The position numbers were made by a program, and so were the translations under genes. From Eubacterium xylanophilum ATCC 35991 (GTDB lineage Bacteria > Bacillota > Clostridia > Lachnospirales > Lachnospiraceae), in assembly GCF_000518685.1 (NCBI RefSeq), contig NZ_JAEB01000001.1, forward strand, positions 274,320 to 338,319: 64,000 bases of DNA, in the 5' to 3' direction. The stretch's first letter is position 1, and every line of letters starts with the position of its first letter. Below are positions 41,012 to 50,359 of this stretch, in pieces. The notes under the pieces are model-generated. The model had not been told where the DNA came from. It did not search any database and worked only from the letters and a program-made list of their open reading frames with translations.

Positions 41012-42115
41012 GTGAAGAAGGTAATAGCAATTTGCCTTGTTACAATATTGTGTGTATGTGGATGTGAGGAAAAGAAAGAAGAGAAGGTTCCGGAGTTGAT
41101 CGAAGCGGTTGGCGTTGATTTTGATACAGTTGAAGTTAAGAAAATGGATTTGAGCGGTATTAATTCATATGTTGCTCAGATTATGCCGGTCACAGAGGAC
41201 CTTTCATTTAAGACATCAGGAACAGTTGCTGATTTGTATGTTTCAGTTGGAGAGCATGTGAAGAAAGGGCAACTCTTGATAGAGCTTTCCAGTGCCGGTG
41301 GTCAGGTGAAGGAATTGAAGAAGCAACTCAAGGAAATGATCAAAGGTCATAAGAATGAAAACCAGCAGAGTCAATATGATATTGAGATGCTCAAGGAGAC
41401 CATCAGGAATCTCAAAAGTCAGCTGAAAAAATCTAAGAGCCCACAGGAAAAGGATGGTCTTAAAAAGCAGATTATAGAAAAAGAAGAAGATGTGAAGATT
41501 TCTCAGGAGAAGCTAAGGCAGCAAAAGGAGAATCAGAGCGTCTATGAGAGAAGACTCAAGGAGAAAATCAATAAGAGTTCAAAGTCCGGTAAGAACAGCA
41601 AATTATATGCTCCTATTGAGGGAGATGTTGTATCTACCACGGGTGGACAGGGATATATGGTCCAGGGTGGAGATAAGGTGATTAGTATTGCTAACATGCA
41701 TAAAGCCAAGTTAAAGACTGATTATATAGGTGAATCAGAGCTTGCAAAAGCAAGTAAGTACTTGGCGGTTATCGATGGGAAGAAATACGAAGTTGAGGCC
41801 GAAATTGAGGAAGTATCGCAGATTGAAGCCGAGAGAGGCGAGTATCCAGAGGAATCATGGTTCAACTTTGTCAATCCCAATGTAAATGTTAAGATCGGAG
41901 GATCGGCATCATTGGAACTCTATACGGATTCAGTTGAAGGTGCTGTAGTTGTTCCATCTAATGCTTTATTTAAGGGATCATCAGAAAAGTATGTATACGT
42001 CGTACAAGGTGAAACCAAGACTAAGAGAGTCGTGGAGGTTGGAACGGAGACCGATGCATATGTACAGATTATATCAGGAGTAAAGGAAGGGGAAAGAGTA
42101 TATGTCGAAGATTAA
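41012..42115 (+). CDS. Lipoprotein membrane-fusion adaptor 2 (HlyD/MacA-like)
   Basis: A 367-residue adaptor with a short lipoprotein signal (MKKVIAICLVTILCVCGC, modified Cys18). The lipoyl half-motif GTVADLYVSVGEHVKKGQLL sits near residues 70-90. A long coiled-coil hairpin rich in Lys/Gln/Glu runs from ~100 to ~195, and the second lipoyl half is KLYAPIEGDVVSTTGGQGYM. The C-terminal membrane-proximal domain (AVVVPSNALFKGSSEKYVYV) closes the chain. The start is GTG 41012, with GAGAAGG upstream. The 3' end overlaps the next gene by 14 bases, indicating translational coupling. It is related to, but clearly diverged from, the adaptors on either side. Confidence 0.88.
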   Translation: MKKVIAICLVTILCVCGCEEKKEEKVPELIEAVGVDFDTVEVKKMDLSGINSYVAQIMPVTEDLSFKTSGTVADLYVSVGEHVKKGQLLIELSSAGGQVKELKKQLKEMIKGHKNENQQSQYDIEMLKETIRNLKSQLKKSKSPQEKDGLKKQIIEKEEDVKISQEKLRQQKENQSVYERRLKEKINKSSKSGKNSKLYAPIEGDVVSTTGGQGYMVQGGDKVISIANMHKAKLKTDYIGESELAKASKYLAVIDGKKYEVEAEIEEVSQIEAERGEYPEESWFNFVNPNVNVKIGGSASLELYTDSVEGAVVVPSNALFKGSSEKYVYVVQGETKTKRVVEVGTETDAYVQIISGVKEGERVYVED

Positions 42116-43289
42116 GATATTAGGATTATGCTTTTTGTTAACTCTTCTTGTTACGGGATGTGGAAGCGAAGAAAAAAAGCAAGAGAAAGCATATTTGTAT
42201 GAGGGACCGGTGGCAGATGAAACTGCTTCAGGAGGAGCGGTTTCCGGTGAAGCCGTTTCTGCAGCTGCATTGGGTGATGCGACAGAGTATGAGACGACTG
42301 TAGTGAAGAAAGGTTCCTTCAAGGAGGAATTTAACAATACTGCGGATATAGAATATACATCAACGTCAACTATATATATTGACCAGGAAGATGCTATTCT
42401 AGATTCCATAAAGGTTAAGAAGAATCAGTTGGTAAAAAAAGGCGATGTCCTCGCTTATTATCATGTTGAGACATCAAAGTCCAAGATGTCCAAGATGAAG
42501 ATTGAAAATGAGCAGGCCAGAGCAGAATACGAGAAGGGATTAAGTGCACTTCAAACTGATTTGAACAATGCCAAAAAGCAGCTTTCATATCTCACGGATT
42601 CGGTGGCGAAGAAGATGCAGAAGCTTGAAATCAAGAAAAAGCAGTCTGAAATCGAAGAGTACAAGAAACGTGAGAAGGAAGTTAAGGAAAATGAAAAAGA
42701 GTACAACAAACTCTTGAAGATGAGATCCAAGACACCTCTTATTTCTAAGAAGACAGGTAGAGTGGTGGATGTCAATCGCTCTGTGATAGATGAAGAGCTT
42801 GATGCAAGTACTGAGATTATCACCTTGAGGAATAACGACAAATGGAAACTCAGAGTTGCAGATGCCAACAACCAGCTCAGATATAACATGGATGTAGAAA
42901 TCAGATTGGGTAGAAAACTCAATGATTACGATCATATATTAAAGGGAAAGGTTGTTACAACTACCATGCTTACTGGTGTTGAGGACCTGGATTCCGAAGG
43001 AAATAACAAAGTATATATTGAAGTTAGTAAAGCAGATCGCAAGAAATACAATTTCGAAGATTACAATATATACATTCATGCTGTTTCTTTTGAATTGAAG
43101 GATACTTTGCTCGTTGATGCCAATGCCATTAATGAGGAGGCATATGAGCACTACAACAAATCATATGTTTACCTCTTGGAGAATGGAAAACTTCACAAGA
43201 GATTTATTGTTAGTAATTATCACAATGACAAAGTATATGCTGTAAGCCAGGGACTCGAGGAAGGCCAGGTACTTGCCCTCGTCTATTAG
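42102..43289 (+). CDS. Lipoprotein membrane-fusion adaptor 3 (HlyD/MacA-like)
   Basis: A 395-residue lipoprotein (MSKIKILGLCFLLTLLVTGC, Cys20). After an Ala/Ser/Gly-rich spacer (ETASGGAVSGEAVSAAALGD), residues ~95-120 hold the lipoyl half-motif (LDSIKVKKNQLVKKGDVLAY). A coiled coil runs at ~125-205, followed by PLISKKTGRVVDVNRSVI and a beta-rich C-terminus (LVDANAINEEAYEHYNKSYV). It starts inside the end of the previous gene (ATG 42102, GGGGAAAG upstream). The permease gene follows 52 bases later. Three adaptors for one permease is more than the usual single MacA-type partner. Confidence 0.87.
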   Translation: MSKIKILGLCFLLTLLVTGCGSEEKKQEKAYLYEGPVADETASGGAVSGEAVSAAALGDATEYETTVVKKGSFKEEFNNTADIEYTSTSTIYIDQEDAILDSIKVKKNQLVKKGDVLAYYHVETSKSKMSKMKIENEQARAEYEKGLSALQTDLNNAKKQLSYLTDSVAKKMQKLEIKKKQSEIEEYKKREKEVKENEKEYNKLLKMRSKTPLISKKTGRVVDVNRSVIDEELDASTEIITLRNNDKWKLRVADANNQLRYNMDVEIRLGRKLNDYDHILKGKVVTTTMLTGVEDLDSEGNNKVYIEVSKADRKKYNFEDYNIYIHAVSFELKDTLLVDANAINEEAYEHYNKSYVYLLENGKLHKRFIVSNYHNDKVYAVSQGLEEGQVLALVY

Positions 43290-43341
43290 TTTTATGACAT
43301 GATAGTCACAGACGAGGAGAAATGCAGGAGGAGATACTAAA

Positions 43342-46182
43342 TTGATTAGATTTATCAAGCAAAAGTTAATCCACAAAAAGTGGATGGTAATATGTTTATT
43401 AATTGGAAATATTCTCTTGGCCGCAATTGCCAGCAGTAACCCAATGTACAAAAATGCGGCACTTGAGAAGACATTAAATTCCAAGTTTGAAAAAGCTATG
43501 GAAGAGACAAAGGAAGTTCCCGGCGTGCTGAGTATGGAGGCTGAACTCCGAGCAGGGAAGGGAAGTTCGGATTATTATAAGAGTATAGAAGAATTGGCAA
43601 AGGGCGCCCCGGAAGAACTTGGAATCACGCCAAAGTATATGGTTAGGACGTCTAAGACTGTTAAAATCCGCGGTGAGTATGTAGAAGCCCGTGGAATGAC
43701 ACAGTCTACCAAGACAATGCGCCTCGCGTCAATGACGGAATTGGACAAGCACATAAAAATGGTGGCTGGTCAGAAGTTCGACGGCAAAAAGTTGGCAGAT
43801 GGCTCGATTCCGGTAATTCTAAGCCAAAAGGCCATGACAAAACTTGATGTAATTCTCAATGATAAAATTAAAATAAGCAAGTTTAATAATAGTGATGGAA
43901 GTCCGATGGTTGTCACAATTGTTGGAGTATTTGACGCATCTGATTACAATGATAACTATTGGGTGAAGAGTCCAAGTGAGTACTATACAGAGATGTTTGT
44001 GGATCAGTCTTTGTTTGACCAACTCTATGTCAATCTGGATAATCCTACATTTGATATCACTTCATCCTGGGATATGATATTTGATCATACAAGTATCAAA
44101 CCTCAGAATGTGGATTCTATCATCGAGAAAACTGAGGACCTAATTGTAGAGGCAGGAAGAAATGCCAGAGTTACTGCAGTTAGAGAGGCTAGATACCTCA
44201 CTATTTTGAGAGATTATCAGACAACTGCCAAGAAGGTATATACAACATTGTTGATTCTTCAGATTCCGGTGTTGTCGCTCTTGCTGGCATTTATCTTCAT
44301 GATTTCAAGACAGATGCTCGACCTAGAACAGAATGAAATAGCGCTGTTAAAGAGCCGTGGTAGTAGTAGAATGCAGATTATATTCATCTACTTTTTGCAG
44401 TCGGCGATATTGTCGATTTCTAGCTGCATTGTTGGAATCCCACTGGCATTTGTTCTGACTAAGATTCTTGGATCAACCAATGGATTTTTGGAGTTCATTC
44501 AGAGAAGAGCTCTCAATGTAACTATAACAGGTGAGGTATTCTTGTATGCGCTTGGTGCTATTATTGTATCAATTCTTGTGATGGTACTTCCTGTTATCAG
44601 AGAGTCAAATGTTACAATTGTAAATGTTAAGCAGAAGAAAAATGCATTTGCAAAGAGTATATTTAGCAAGGTATATCTTGATGTAATTCTTCTTATAGTT
44701 TCATTGTATGGATTTTATTCCTTCTCTGCAAGAAAAGAAGAGTTGATGAAGGAGATGTTAGAGGGCGGTTCTCTAGATCCATTCCTCTTTATCTGTTCTT
44801 CGCTGTTTATCATAAGTGCCAGTATAGTGGGACTTAGAATTCAGCCATTGCTGATTAAGATTGTTTATTACATAGGCAAGAGAGCGTGGAAACCATCTTT
44901 CCAGGCATCCTTCCTGCAAATTATAAGGACAAGAAAAAAGCAGGGATTTATGATGGTATTCCTCATGTTTACTGTATCTCTTGGTATGTTTAATTCAACA
45001 GTTGCCCGCACGATATTATCAAACTCTGACAAGAGTATTGAGTATACCACGGGAGCGGATGTAGTGCTTGAGCAGCCATGGGAAGACAATTCGCTTTTGA
45101 TGCAGTATTATCCTGATCTCGAGCTCACATATACAGAACCGGATTTCGGTGAATATGAGGGCATGGAAGGTGTGGAATCTGCAACTAAAGTTTATGTCAA
45201 TAATGAGATTGAGACGAGTTATAACTCATCAAGTGAAGAGGAAGAAGATAATAATGTATCTACAACCCTCATGGCAATTGATACCAAGTCATTTGGTGAG
45301 ACCGTGAGCAAGTTCAATGGAAATCTGCTTCCTGTTCACATTAATAGATACTTAAATGCCATCGCTAGGAAGTCTGATGCAGTGCTTCTCAGCGACAATT
45401 ATAGAACCAAATACAACCTAAAAATAGGTGATGAAATTACATATAAGAACGACGAAGACAAAGAGGCAACGGGAATTGTATATGGCTTTGTCAACTATTT
45501 CCCAGGCTACAATCAGATGACAACAGAGCTCAAAGAAGAGAGCGAGACTTTGGTTACATCGGAACATTTTCTCATTGTGGCAAACCTCACAGAAGTTCAG
45601 CAGAATTTCGGGCTTCGCCCTTATCAGGTCTGGTTAAAGACCAAGGGGTCAAGCAAATTTATATATGATTACGCTCAGAAGAACAATATTTCATATACCA
45701 AATTTGAGGATGTTAATGCCAAGAAAATAGCAGTTAAGAATGATGCGCTATTCCAGGGAACTAACGGTATTCTCACCATGAGTTTTATCGTAATTTTGAT
45801 TCTCTGTAGCACAGGTTTCTTGATCTACTGGATACTTTCTATCAGACAGCGAGAGCTTTTGTTCGGTGTATTTAGAGCTATGGGTATGAGTAAACGAGAT
45901 GTAATTCAGATGTTGGTAAATGAGCAGATATTTAGTTCGGGTGTATCGATAATAATTGGAACTATTATTGGAGTTGTGTCATCGCAACTGTTTGTTCCGC
46001 TTGTACAGATATTTTACGCGACAACCGATCAGACTATTCCGCTTGAAGTCGTGAGCGAGAAGCTTGATTTGGTAAGACTTTTCAGTGTAATCGGAATTGT
46101 GATTATCATATGTATGGTTGTCCTTGGAAAACTTATTTCTAAGATAAATATTTCACAGGCGTTGAAACTTGGAGAGGATTAA
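43342..46182 (+). CDS. FtsX/MacB-type ABC transporter permease
   Basis: A 946-residue permease with two FtsX domains. The N-terminal membrane segment (WMVICLLIGNILLAAIASSN, ~14-33) leads to a large external domain (~40-295). A membrane block follows at ~300-430 (VLSLLLAFIFMISRQMLDLE; SAILSISSCIVGIPLAFVL), with a further pair at ~450-500. A second external domain spans ~560-790, and three C-terminal spans follow (ILTMSFIVILILCSTGFLIY; IIIGTIIGVVSSQLFVPL; LFSVIGIVIIICMVVLGKLI). The FtsX signature LLKSRGSSRMQIIFIYFLQS is present and repeats as LFGVFRAMGMSKRDVIQML. It has no ATPase domain; the two following genes supply it. The start is TTG 43342 behind GGAGGAG. Likely a mechanotransmitting exporter; the substrate is unknown. 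Confidence 0.9.
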   Translation: MIRFIKQKLIHKKWMVICLLIGNILLAAIASSNPMYKNAALEKTLNSKFEKAMEETKEVPGVLSMEAELRAGKGSSDYYKSIEELAKGAPEELGITPKYMVRTSKTVKIRGEYVEARGMTQSTKTMRLASMTELDKHIKMVAGQKFDGKKLADGSIPVILSQKAMTKLDVILNDKIKISKFNNSDGSPMVVTIVGVFDASDYNDNYWVKSPSEYYTEMFVDQSLFDQLYVNLDNPTFDITSSWDMIFDHTSIKPQNVDSIIEKTEDLIVEAGRNARVTAVREARYLTILRDYQTTAKKVYTTLLILQIPVLSLLLAFIFMISRQMLDLEQNEIALLKSRGSSRMQIIFIYFLQSAILSISSCIVGIPLAFVLTKILGSTNGFLEFIQRRALNVTITGEVFLYALGAIIVSILVMVLPVIRESNVTIVNVKQKKNAFAKSIFSKVYLDVILLIVSLYGFYSFSARKEELMKEMLEGGSLDPFLFICSSLFIISASIVGLRIQPLLIKIVYYIGKRAWKPSFQASFLQIIRTRKKQGFMMVFLMFTVSLGMFNSTVARTILSNSDKSIEYTTGADVVLEQPWEDNSLLMQYYPDLELTYTEPDFGEYEGMEGVESATKVYVNNEIETSYNSSSEEEEDNNVSTTLMAIDTKSFGETVSKFNGNLLPVHINRYLNAIARKSDAVLLSDNYRTKYNLKIGDEITYKNDEDKEATGIVYGFVNYFPGYNQMTTELKEESETLVTSEHFLIVANLTEVQQNFGLRPYQVWLKTKGSSKFIYDYAQKNNISYTKFEDVNAKKIAVKNDALFQGTNGILTMSFIVILILCSTGFLIYWILSIRQRELLFGVFRAMGMSKRDVIQMLVNEQIFSSGVSIIIGTIIGVVSSQLFVPLVQIFYATTDQTIPLEVVSEKLDLVRLFSVIGIVIIICMVVLGKLISKINISQALKLGED

Positions 46183-46185
46183 TTT

Positions 46186-46866
46186 ATGGATAATATAATT
46201 GAAGCAAAGAATATAATACAAAGTTTTTCCCTCTCAAATGGGCAGGAACTTGAGGTATTACACAATATCAGTATAGACGTTCCTCGCGGAAAATTAACTA
46301 TGCTCAGAGGACGTTCGGGCTCAGGAAAGACCACGCTTATGAATATTCTCAGTGCTCTTGACTATTCAAAGTCAGGTTCTGTGCAAATTGATGATCATCA
46401 GCTTCAGGAGATGACTGAGCTTGAGCGAGAGGAATTTAGACGTAAAAATGTGGGTTTTGTATTCCAGTCGGTTGCCCTGATTCCGATGATGACTGCATAT
46501 GAAAATGTGGAGTTTGTTTTGAGGCTTGCGGGATACAAGGGAGATAGGCGCAAGCGTGTCAGCGAGTGTTTAAGGCTTGTGGGGCTTGGTCAGAGAATGC
46601 ATCATATGCCACAGGAGTTGTCTGGTGGAGAGCAGCAGAGAGTTGCCATCGCGAGAGCAATTGCCCACAACCCTAAGATTATTTTTGCAGACGAGCCTAC
46701 TGCCGAGCTCGATACAGCGACAGGCCTTCAGGTTATGAAAATATTCCGCGAGTTGATTGACCACGAGAATGTAACTATTGTTATGACAACACATGATATG
46801 GGACTGCTTGAAATAGCAGATCAGATATATCACTTAGAGGACGGTGAGATAGTTGGAGAAGATTAA
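46186..46866 (+). CDS. ABC transporter ATP-binding protein (LolD/MacB type)
   Basis: A 226-residue ATPase of the LolD/MacB/FtsE class. Walker A GRSGSGKTTL at ~43-52, Q-loop VGFVFQSVALIPMMTAYENV, signature LSGGEQQRVAIARA, Walker B IIFADEPTAELD and the His switch TTHDM are all intact. The length is that of a bare nucleotide-binding domain. It starts four bases after the permease stop, with GGAGAGG in the end of that gene. Its last bases overlap the start of the second ATPase (TTG 46853), so translation of the two is coupled. The two ATPases may form a heterodimer under the single large permease. Confidence 0.95.
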   Translation: MDNIIEAKNIIQSFSLSNGQELEVLHNISIDVPRGKLTMLRGRSGSGKTTLMNILSALDYSKSGSVQIDDHQLQEMTELEREEFRRKNVGFVFQSVALIPMMTAYENVEFVLRLAGYKGDRRKRVSECLRLVGLGQRMHHMPQELSGGEQQRVAIARAIAHNPKIIFADEPTAELDTATGLQVMKIFRELIDHENVTIVMTTHDMGLLEIADQIYHLEDGEIVGED

Positions 46867-47863
46867 GGTAAAAGATAATATAATTAATAAAATCAATGAG
46901 TTTAGACATACCAGTTCTCCAGCGGGAAATGTTTCTTCTAGTGTGGAAGATTTGGATGTGCCTGAAGATGTTATGATTGAATGCGATGGTCTTGTGAAAA
47001 TCTATAAGACCAAAGATATCGAAGTTTTAGCACTTCAGGGACTTGATCTGACAGTTAAGAAGGGTGAACTTATGGCTATTATTGGAAACAGTGGTAGCGG
47101 TAAGTCTACATTCCTCAACATGATAGGTGGTCTGGATAGACCATCTGCCGGAAAGCTCTATGTAAACGGCAAGAATCTCTTTCAGATGACTGAGGAGGAG
47201 TTGGTTGAGTACAAGAGAACTACTGTTGGATTTGTCTGGCAGAATAATGCGAGGAATCTCCTTCCATACTTAACTGCGTGGGAGAATGTTATGACACCCA
47301 TGCTTTTCAATGACAACAGCATGTCGGAAGCGCAGAAAAAGGAAAGAGCTGAGAACCTCCTAGAGCTTGTCGGCCTGGGAGATAGGAAAAACAGCAAACT
47401 AAGCCAGCTTTCCGGTGGAGAGCAGCAGAGAGTTGCTATCGCTATTGCTCTTGCCAATGAGCCAAAGCTTCTTTTGGCAGATGAGCCTACGGGAGCTGTA
47501 GATAGAAAAACAGCCGATGCGATTCTGGATATGTTTAGAAAGCTCAATGAGCAGTTAGGGCTTACAATTGTCATCGTTACCCACGATAAGGAGTTGGCTT
47601 CGAGAGTTAATCGAGTTATCTCTATTCGAGACGGAAAGACAAGTAGTGAGAGAATTATTAAGAGTGAATATAAGAAGCGCATGGAGAATATAACTCTTGA
47701 TTGGAATCAAGAGGAAACTCAGGATGAATTTGTGGTTCTTGACCGTGCGGGAAGACTGCAAATTCCGGCAGAATTGCTCAAACAACTTGAACTTGACGGC
47801 AATAAAGTCAAGATAGAGATGGACGGTGACAAAATAGTGATTGAAAAACCTTCTCAAAAGTGA
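46853..47863 (+). CDS. ABC transporter ATP-binding protein with AbrB-like C-terminal tail
   Basis: A 336-residue ATPase, about 110 residues longer than its partner. Residues ~40-265 are the nucleotide-binding domain: Walker A GNSGSGKSTF, VGFVWQNNARNLLPYLTAWE, LSGGEQQRVAIAIA, LLLADEPTGAVD and THDKE. The N-terminal ~35 residues are unlike the family. After a linker (KKRMENITLDWNQEETQDEF) the last ~40 residues (VVLDRAGRLQIPAELLKQLE, then KVKIEMDGDKIVIEKP) match the swapped-hairpin AbrB/SpoVT fold in pattern. This domain usually binds DNA or mediates dimerisation. The start is TTG 46853, since no Met follows until residue ~43; GGTGAG is the ribosome site. Confidence 0.9.
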   Translation: MEKIKVKDNIINKINEFRHTSSPAGNVSSSVEDLDVPEDVMIECDGLVKIYKTKDIEVLALQGLDLTVKKGELMAIIGNSGSGKSTFLNMIGGLDRPSAGKLYVNGKNLFQMTEEELVEYKRTTVGFVWQNNARNLLPYLTAWENVMTPMLFNDNSMSEAQKKERAENLLELVGLGDRKNSKLSQLSGGEQQRVAIAIALANEPKLLLADEPTGAVDRKTADAILDMFRKLNEQLGLTIVIVTHDKELASRVNRVISIRDGKTSSERIIKSEYKKRMENITLDWNQEETQDEFVVLDRAGRLQIPAELLKQLELDGNKVKIEMDGDKIVIEKPSQK

Positions 47864-47912
47864 TAAAATTTAAGAGTTATAGAATATAATTTTTAAAGGA
47901 AGAGTGATAAGG

Positions 47913-48899
47913 TTGAGTAGGTACGAATACGAGAAGAGAGCAAGACAAAGGAGAAGAAGAAGGAATAGTCAAAAACGCAGTTTTGAGCGAGGATATGATG
48001 CGAGATATACAGTGGAATCCAATCGTTCAAGGAGTAGAAATTATAATTCCGGTCGCGGAAGAAGGATAGGTGGAGTCCCTACAAGTGGGCGTGTGCAGCG
48101 AATGCGCAGAGCCAATATGAGGCGTGCGTTGATTGCATCAGCGGCAGTTGTGGCAGTTCTTGCCATTTTTGCAGTTGTAGTTTTTGCCCTTAGTAAGATG
48201 GGAAGCAATGGAACCAAAGTTGCTGCCACACCGGTGCCAACTCCTGTTCCAACAGTTGCACCAACACCGGTGCCAACTCCAACACCTAAGCCTAAGGCAG
48301 TTGCATTGACCTTTGATGACGGACCGTCAAGGGACAATACGGAGAATATTTTAGCCGTATTAAAGCAGTACAATGCACACGCGACCTTTTTTGTCGTGGG
48401 TAACAGAGTAGAAGTAGATGCTGATATCTTGCAACATGAGATTGAGGCCGGATGCGAAGTCGGAAGTCACAGTTGGAATCATCCACAGTTGTCCAAGATA
48501 CCATGGTCAAAGGTGAAAAAGCAGTTGAATGACACCAGCAACATTGTCAAGAAATGCGGCAATGGATATGAGATGAAGACCCTCAGACCACCTTATGGTG
48601 CCATAAGTGAAAAAATGAGGAATAGACTCAAGGTGCCAATGATTCTATGGAGCCTTGATACGCTGGATTGGAAGAGCAGAAATGCCAAGAAGGTGTTCAA
48701 TAATATCAAGAAAAATGTTAAGGATGGAGATATCATTCTGATGCATGATATTCACGCTTCTACGGCTGAGGCCATTAAGAAGATAGTTCCATGGTTATCA
48801 GAACATGGATATGATATGCTTACAGTTTCAGAGCTTTTTGAGAGAAATGGCAAGAAGTTCAAGGGCGGCGTTGCCTACACTGATGGGTTGACGGAGTAA
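47913..48899 (+). CDS. Membrane-anchored polysaccharide deacetylase (NodB domain)
   Basis: A 328-residue type II membrane protein. The first ~70 residues are extremely Arg/Ser-rich and cytoplasmic, followed by one membrane span (~74-94, LIASAAVVAVLAIFAVVVFA) and a Pro/Thr/Val linker with PTPVPTVAPTPVPTPTPKP. The NodB deacetylase domain (~128-320) has ALTFDDGPSRDN, SHSWNHPQLSKI (two metal-binding histidines), LRPPYGAIS and LWSLDTLDWKSR, with MHDIHA near the end. These are the catalytic motifs of peptidoglycan/chitin deacetylases, so it likely N-deacetylates wall glycans. TTG 47913 is preferred, with AAGGAAGAG upstream; a GTG at 47904 would overlap that site. Confidence 0.92.
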   Translation: MSRYEYEKRARQRRRRRNSQKRSFERGYDARYTVESNRSRSRNYNSGRGRRIGGVPTSGRVQRMRRANMRRALIASAAVVAVLAIFAVVVFALSKMGSNGTKVAATPVPTPVPTVAPTPVPTPTPKPKAVALTFDDGPSRDNTENILAVLKQYNAHATFFVVGNRVEVDADILQHEIEAGCEVGSHSWNHPQLSKIPWSKVKKQLNDTSNIVKKCGNGYEMKTLRPPYGAISEKMRNRLKVPMILWSLDTLDWKSRNAKKVFNNIKKNVKDGDIILMHDIHASTAEAIKKIVPWLSEHGYDMLTVSELFERNGKKFKGGVAYTDGLTE

Positions 48900-48931
48900 G
48901 CAAATAAATTAAGGAATGGAAGGATAAAATT

Positions 48932-50338
48932 ATGAAACAATTTATGGACAAAGATTTTTTGTTAAAATCAGATGTGGCCAAGAAGCTATATCACGATTAT
49001 GCTGAGAAGACACCGGTGCTTGATTACCATTGCCATTTGGAACCAAGTGAGATAGCAAGTGACAGAAAATTTTCCAATATCACTGAACTTTGGCTCGGGG
49101 GAGATCATTATAAATGGAGAATTATGAGATCTAATGGAGTTGAGGAAAAGTATATTACCGGAGATGCTTCTGATGAAGAAAAATTCCATGCATTTGCGAA
49201 GGCTTTACCGAATGCAATAGGAAATCCAATGTACCATTGGTGTCATCTTGAATTGCAGAGATACTTTGGAATTCAGGAAACGCTAAGCGAGAAGAATTGG
49301 CGTGAAATATATGAATTGTGTAACGAGAAACTCAGTCAGCCCGATATGACTGCGAAAAAGCTTATCGAGATGTCTGGGGTGACCCTCGTTTGTACTACAG
49401 ATGATCCTGTTGATGACCTTCATTATCACAGGGAAATCAAAGAAGATAGAGATTTTAAGGTTCAAGTGTTGCCTGCGTGGCGCCCTGACCTTGCAATGAG
49501 CCCTGAAAAAGAAGGATTTGGGGATTATATTGCAAAGCTTTCTGACGTGAGCGGCATTGACATCAAGGGATTTGCAAGCCTAAAGGATGCACTTGTAAAA
49601 AGGCTTGATTTCTTTGTGGAAAACGGTTGCTTGGTATCTGATCACGGATTGGATTATGCAGAATACAGACCAATCTCAGAGGATGAGATGGATGCTCTTG
49701 TAAGAAAAGCTCTTGTTAGCAATGATATCACAGTGGAAGAACAGATGCAGTTTAGAACTATGATGATGTTGTTCCTCGGTGCTGAGTATGCAAAGCGCGA
49801 TATGGTTATGCAGCTTCACTATGGAGCAAAGAGAGAAAATAATCAGCGCGTATTTGAGAGTGCAGGGGCTAATGCAGGCATCGATTGCATTAATGAAAAG
49901 GGCTTTTGCTCAGAAGTAGCGGACTTCCTCAATGCACTTTGCAAGGATGACAATTTGCCAAAGACTATTATTTATTCACTCAATCCTGTGGATAATGCCT
50001 TGATTGGAACTATGATAGGATGTTTCCAGGGGGCCGGAGTGAGAGGTAAAATCCAGCAGGGTTCGGCATGGTGGTTCAACGATCACAAGCCGGGAATGAC
50101 TGCTCAGATAGAGTCTCTGGCAAGCCTTGGTTTGCTTGGAAACTTTGTGGGAATGTTGACGGATTCGAGAAGTTTTATTTCATATCCTAGGCATGAGTAT
50201 TTCAGAAGAATTCTCTGTAATTTTATCGGTGAATTGGTTGATAACGGAGAGTATCCAGAGGATTACCAGGTTTTGGGAGAGATTGTTGAGAATATTTCAT
50301 ACTATAACGCAGTTAGGTATTTTGGTTTTGACCTATAA
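48932..50338 (+). CDS. uxaC: Glucuronate isomerase
   Basis: A 468-residue uronate isomerase that converts D-glucuronate to D-fructuronate (and galacturonate to tagaturonate) in the hexuronate pathway. Typical stretches are PVLDYHCHLEPSEIASDRKF (amidohydrolase-type metal histidines HCH), ITELWLGGDHYKWRIMRSNG, LPAWRPD, MQLHYGAKRENN, GSAWWFNDHKPGM and the C-terminal LTDSRSFISYPRHEYFRRIL. The length matches the family. It lies 21 bases before the GH115 alpha-glucuronidase gene, so one transcript releases glucuronate from xylan fragments and starts its catabolism. GGAAGGA precedes ATG 48932. Confidence 0.97.
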   Translation: MKQFMDKDFLLKSDVAKKLYHDYAEKTPVLDYHCHLEPSEIASDRKFSNITELWLGGDHYKWRIMRSNGVEEKYITGDASDEEKFHAFAKALPNAIGNPMYHWCHLELQRYFGIQETLSEKNWREIYELCNEKLSQPDMTAKKLIEMSGVTLVCTTDDPVDDLHYHREIKEDRDFKVQVLPAWRPDLAMSPEKEGFGDYIAKLSDVSGIDIKGFASLKDALVKRLDFFVENGCLVSDHGLDYAEYRPISEDEMDALVRKALVSNDITVEEQMQFRTMMMLFLGAEYAKRDMVMQLHYGAKRENNQRVFESAGANAGIDCINEKGFCSEVADFLNALCKDDNLPKTIIYSLNPVDNALIGTMIGCFQGAGVRGKIQQGSAWWFNDHKPGMTAQIESLASLGLLGNFVGMLTDSRSFISYPRHEYFRRILCNFIGELVDNGEYPEDYQVLGEIVENISYYNAVRYFGFDL

Positions 50339-50359
50339 ATATAAGATTGGGGGAATTAG

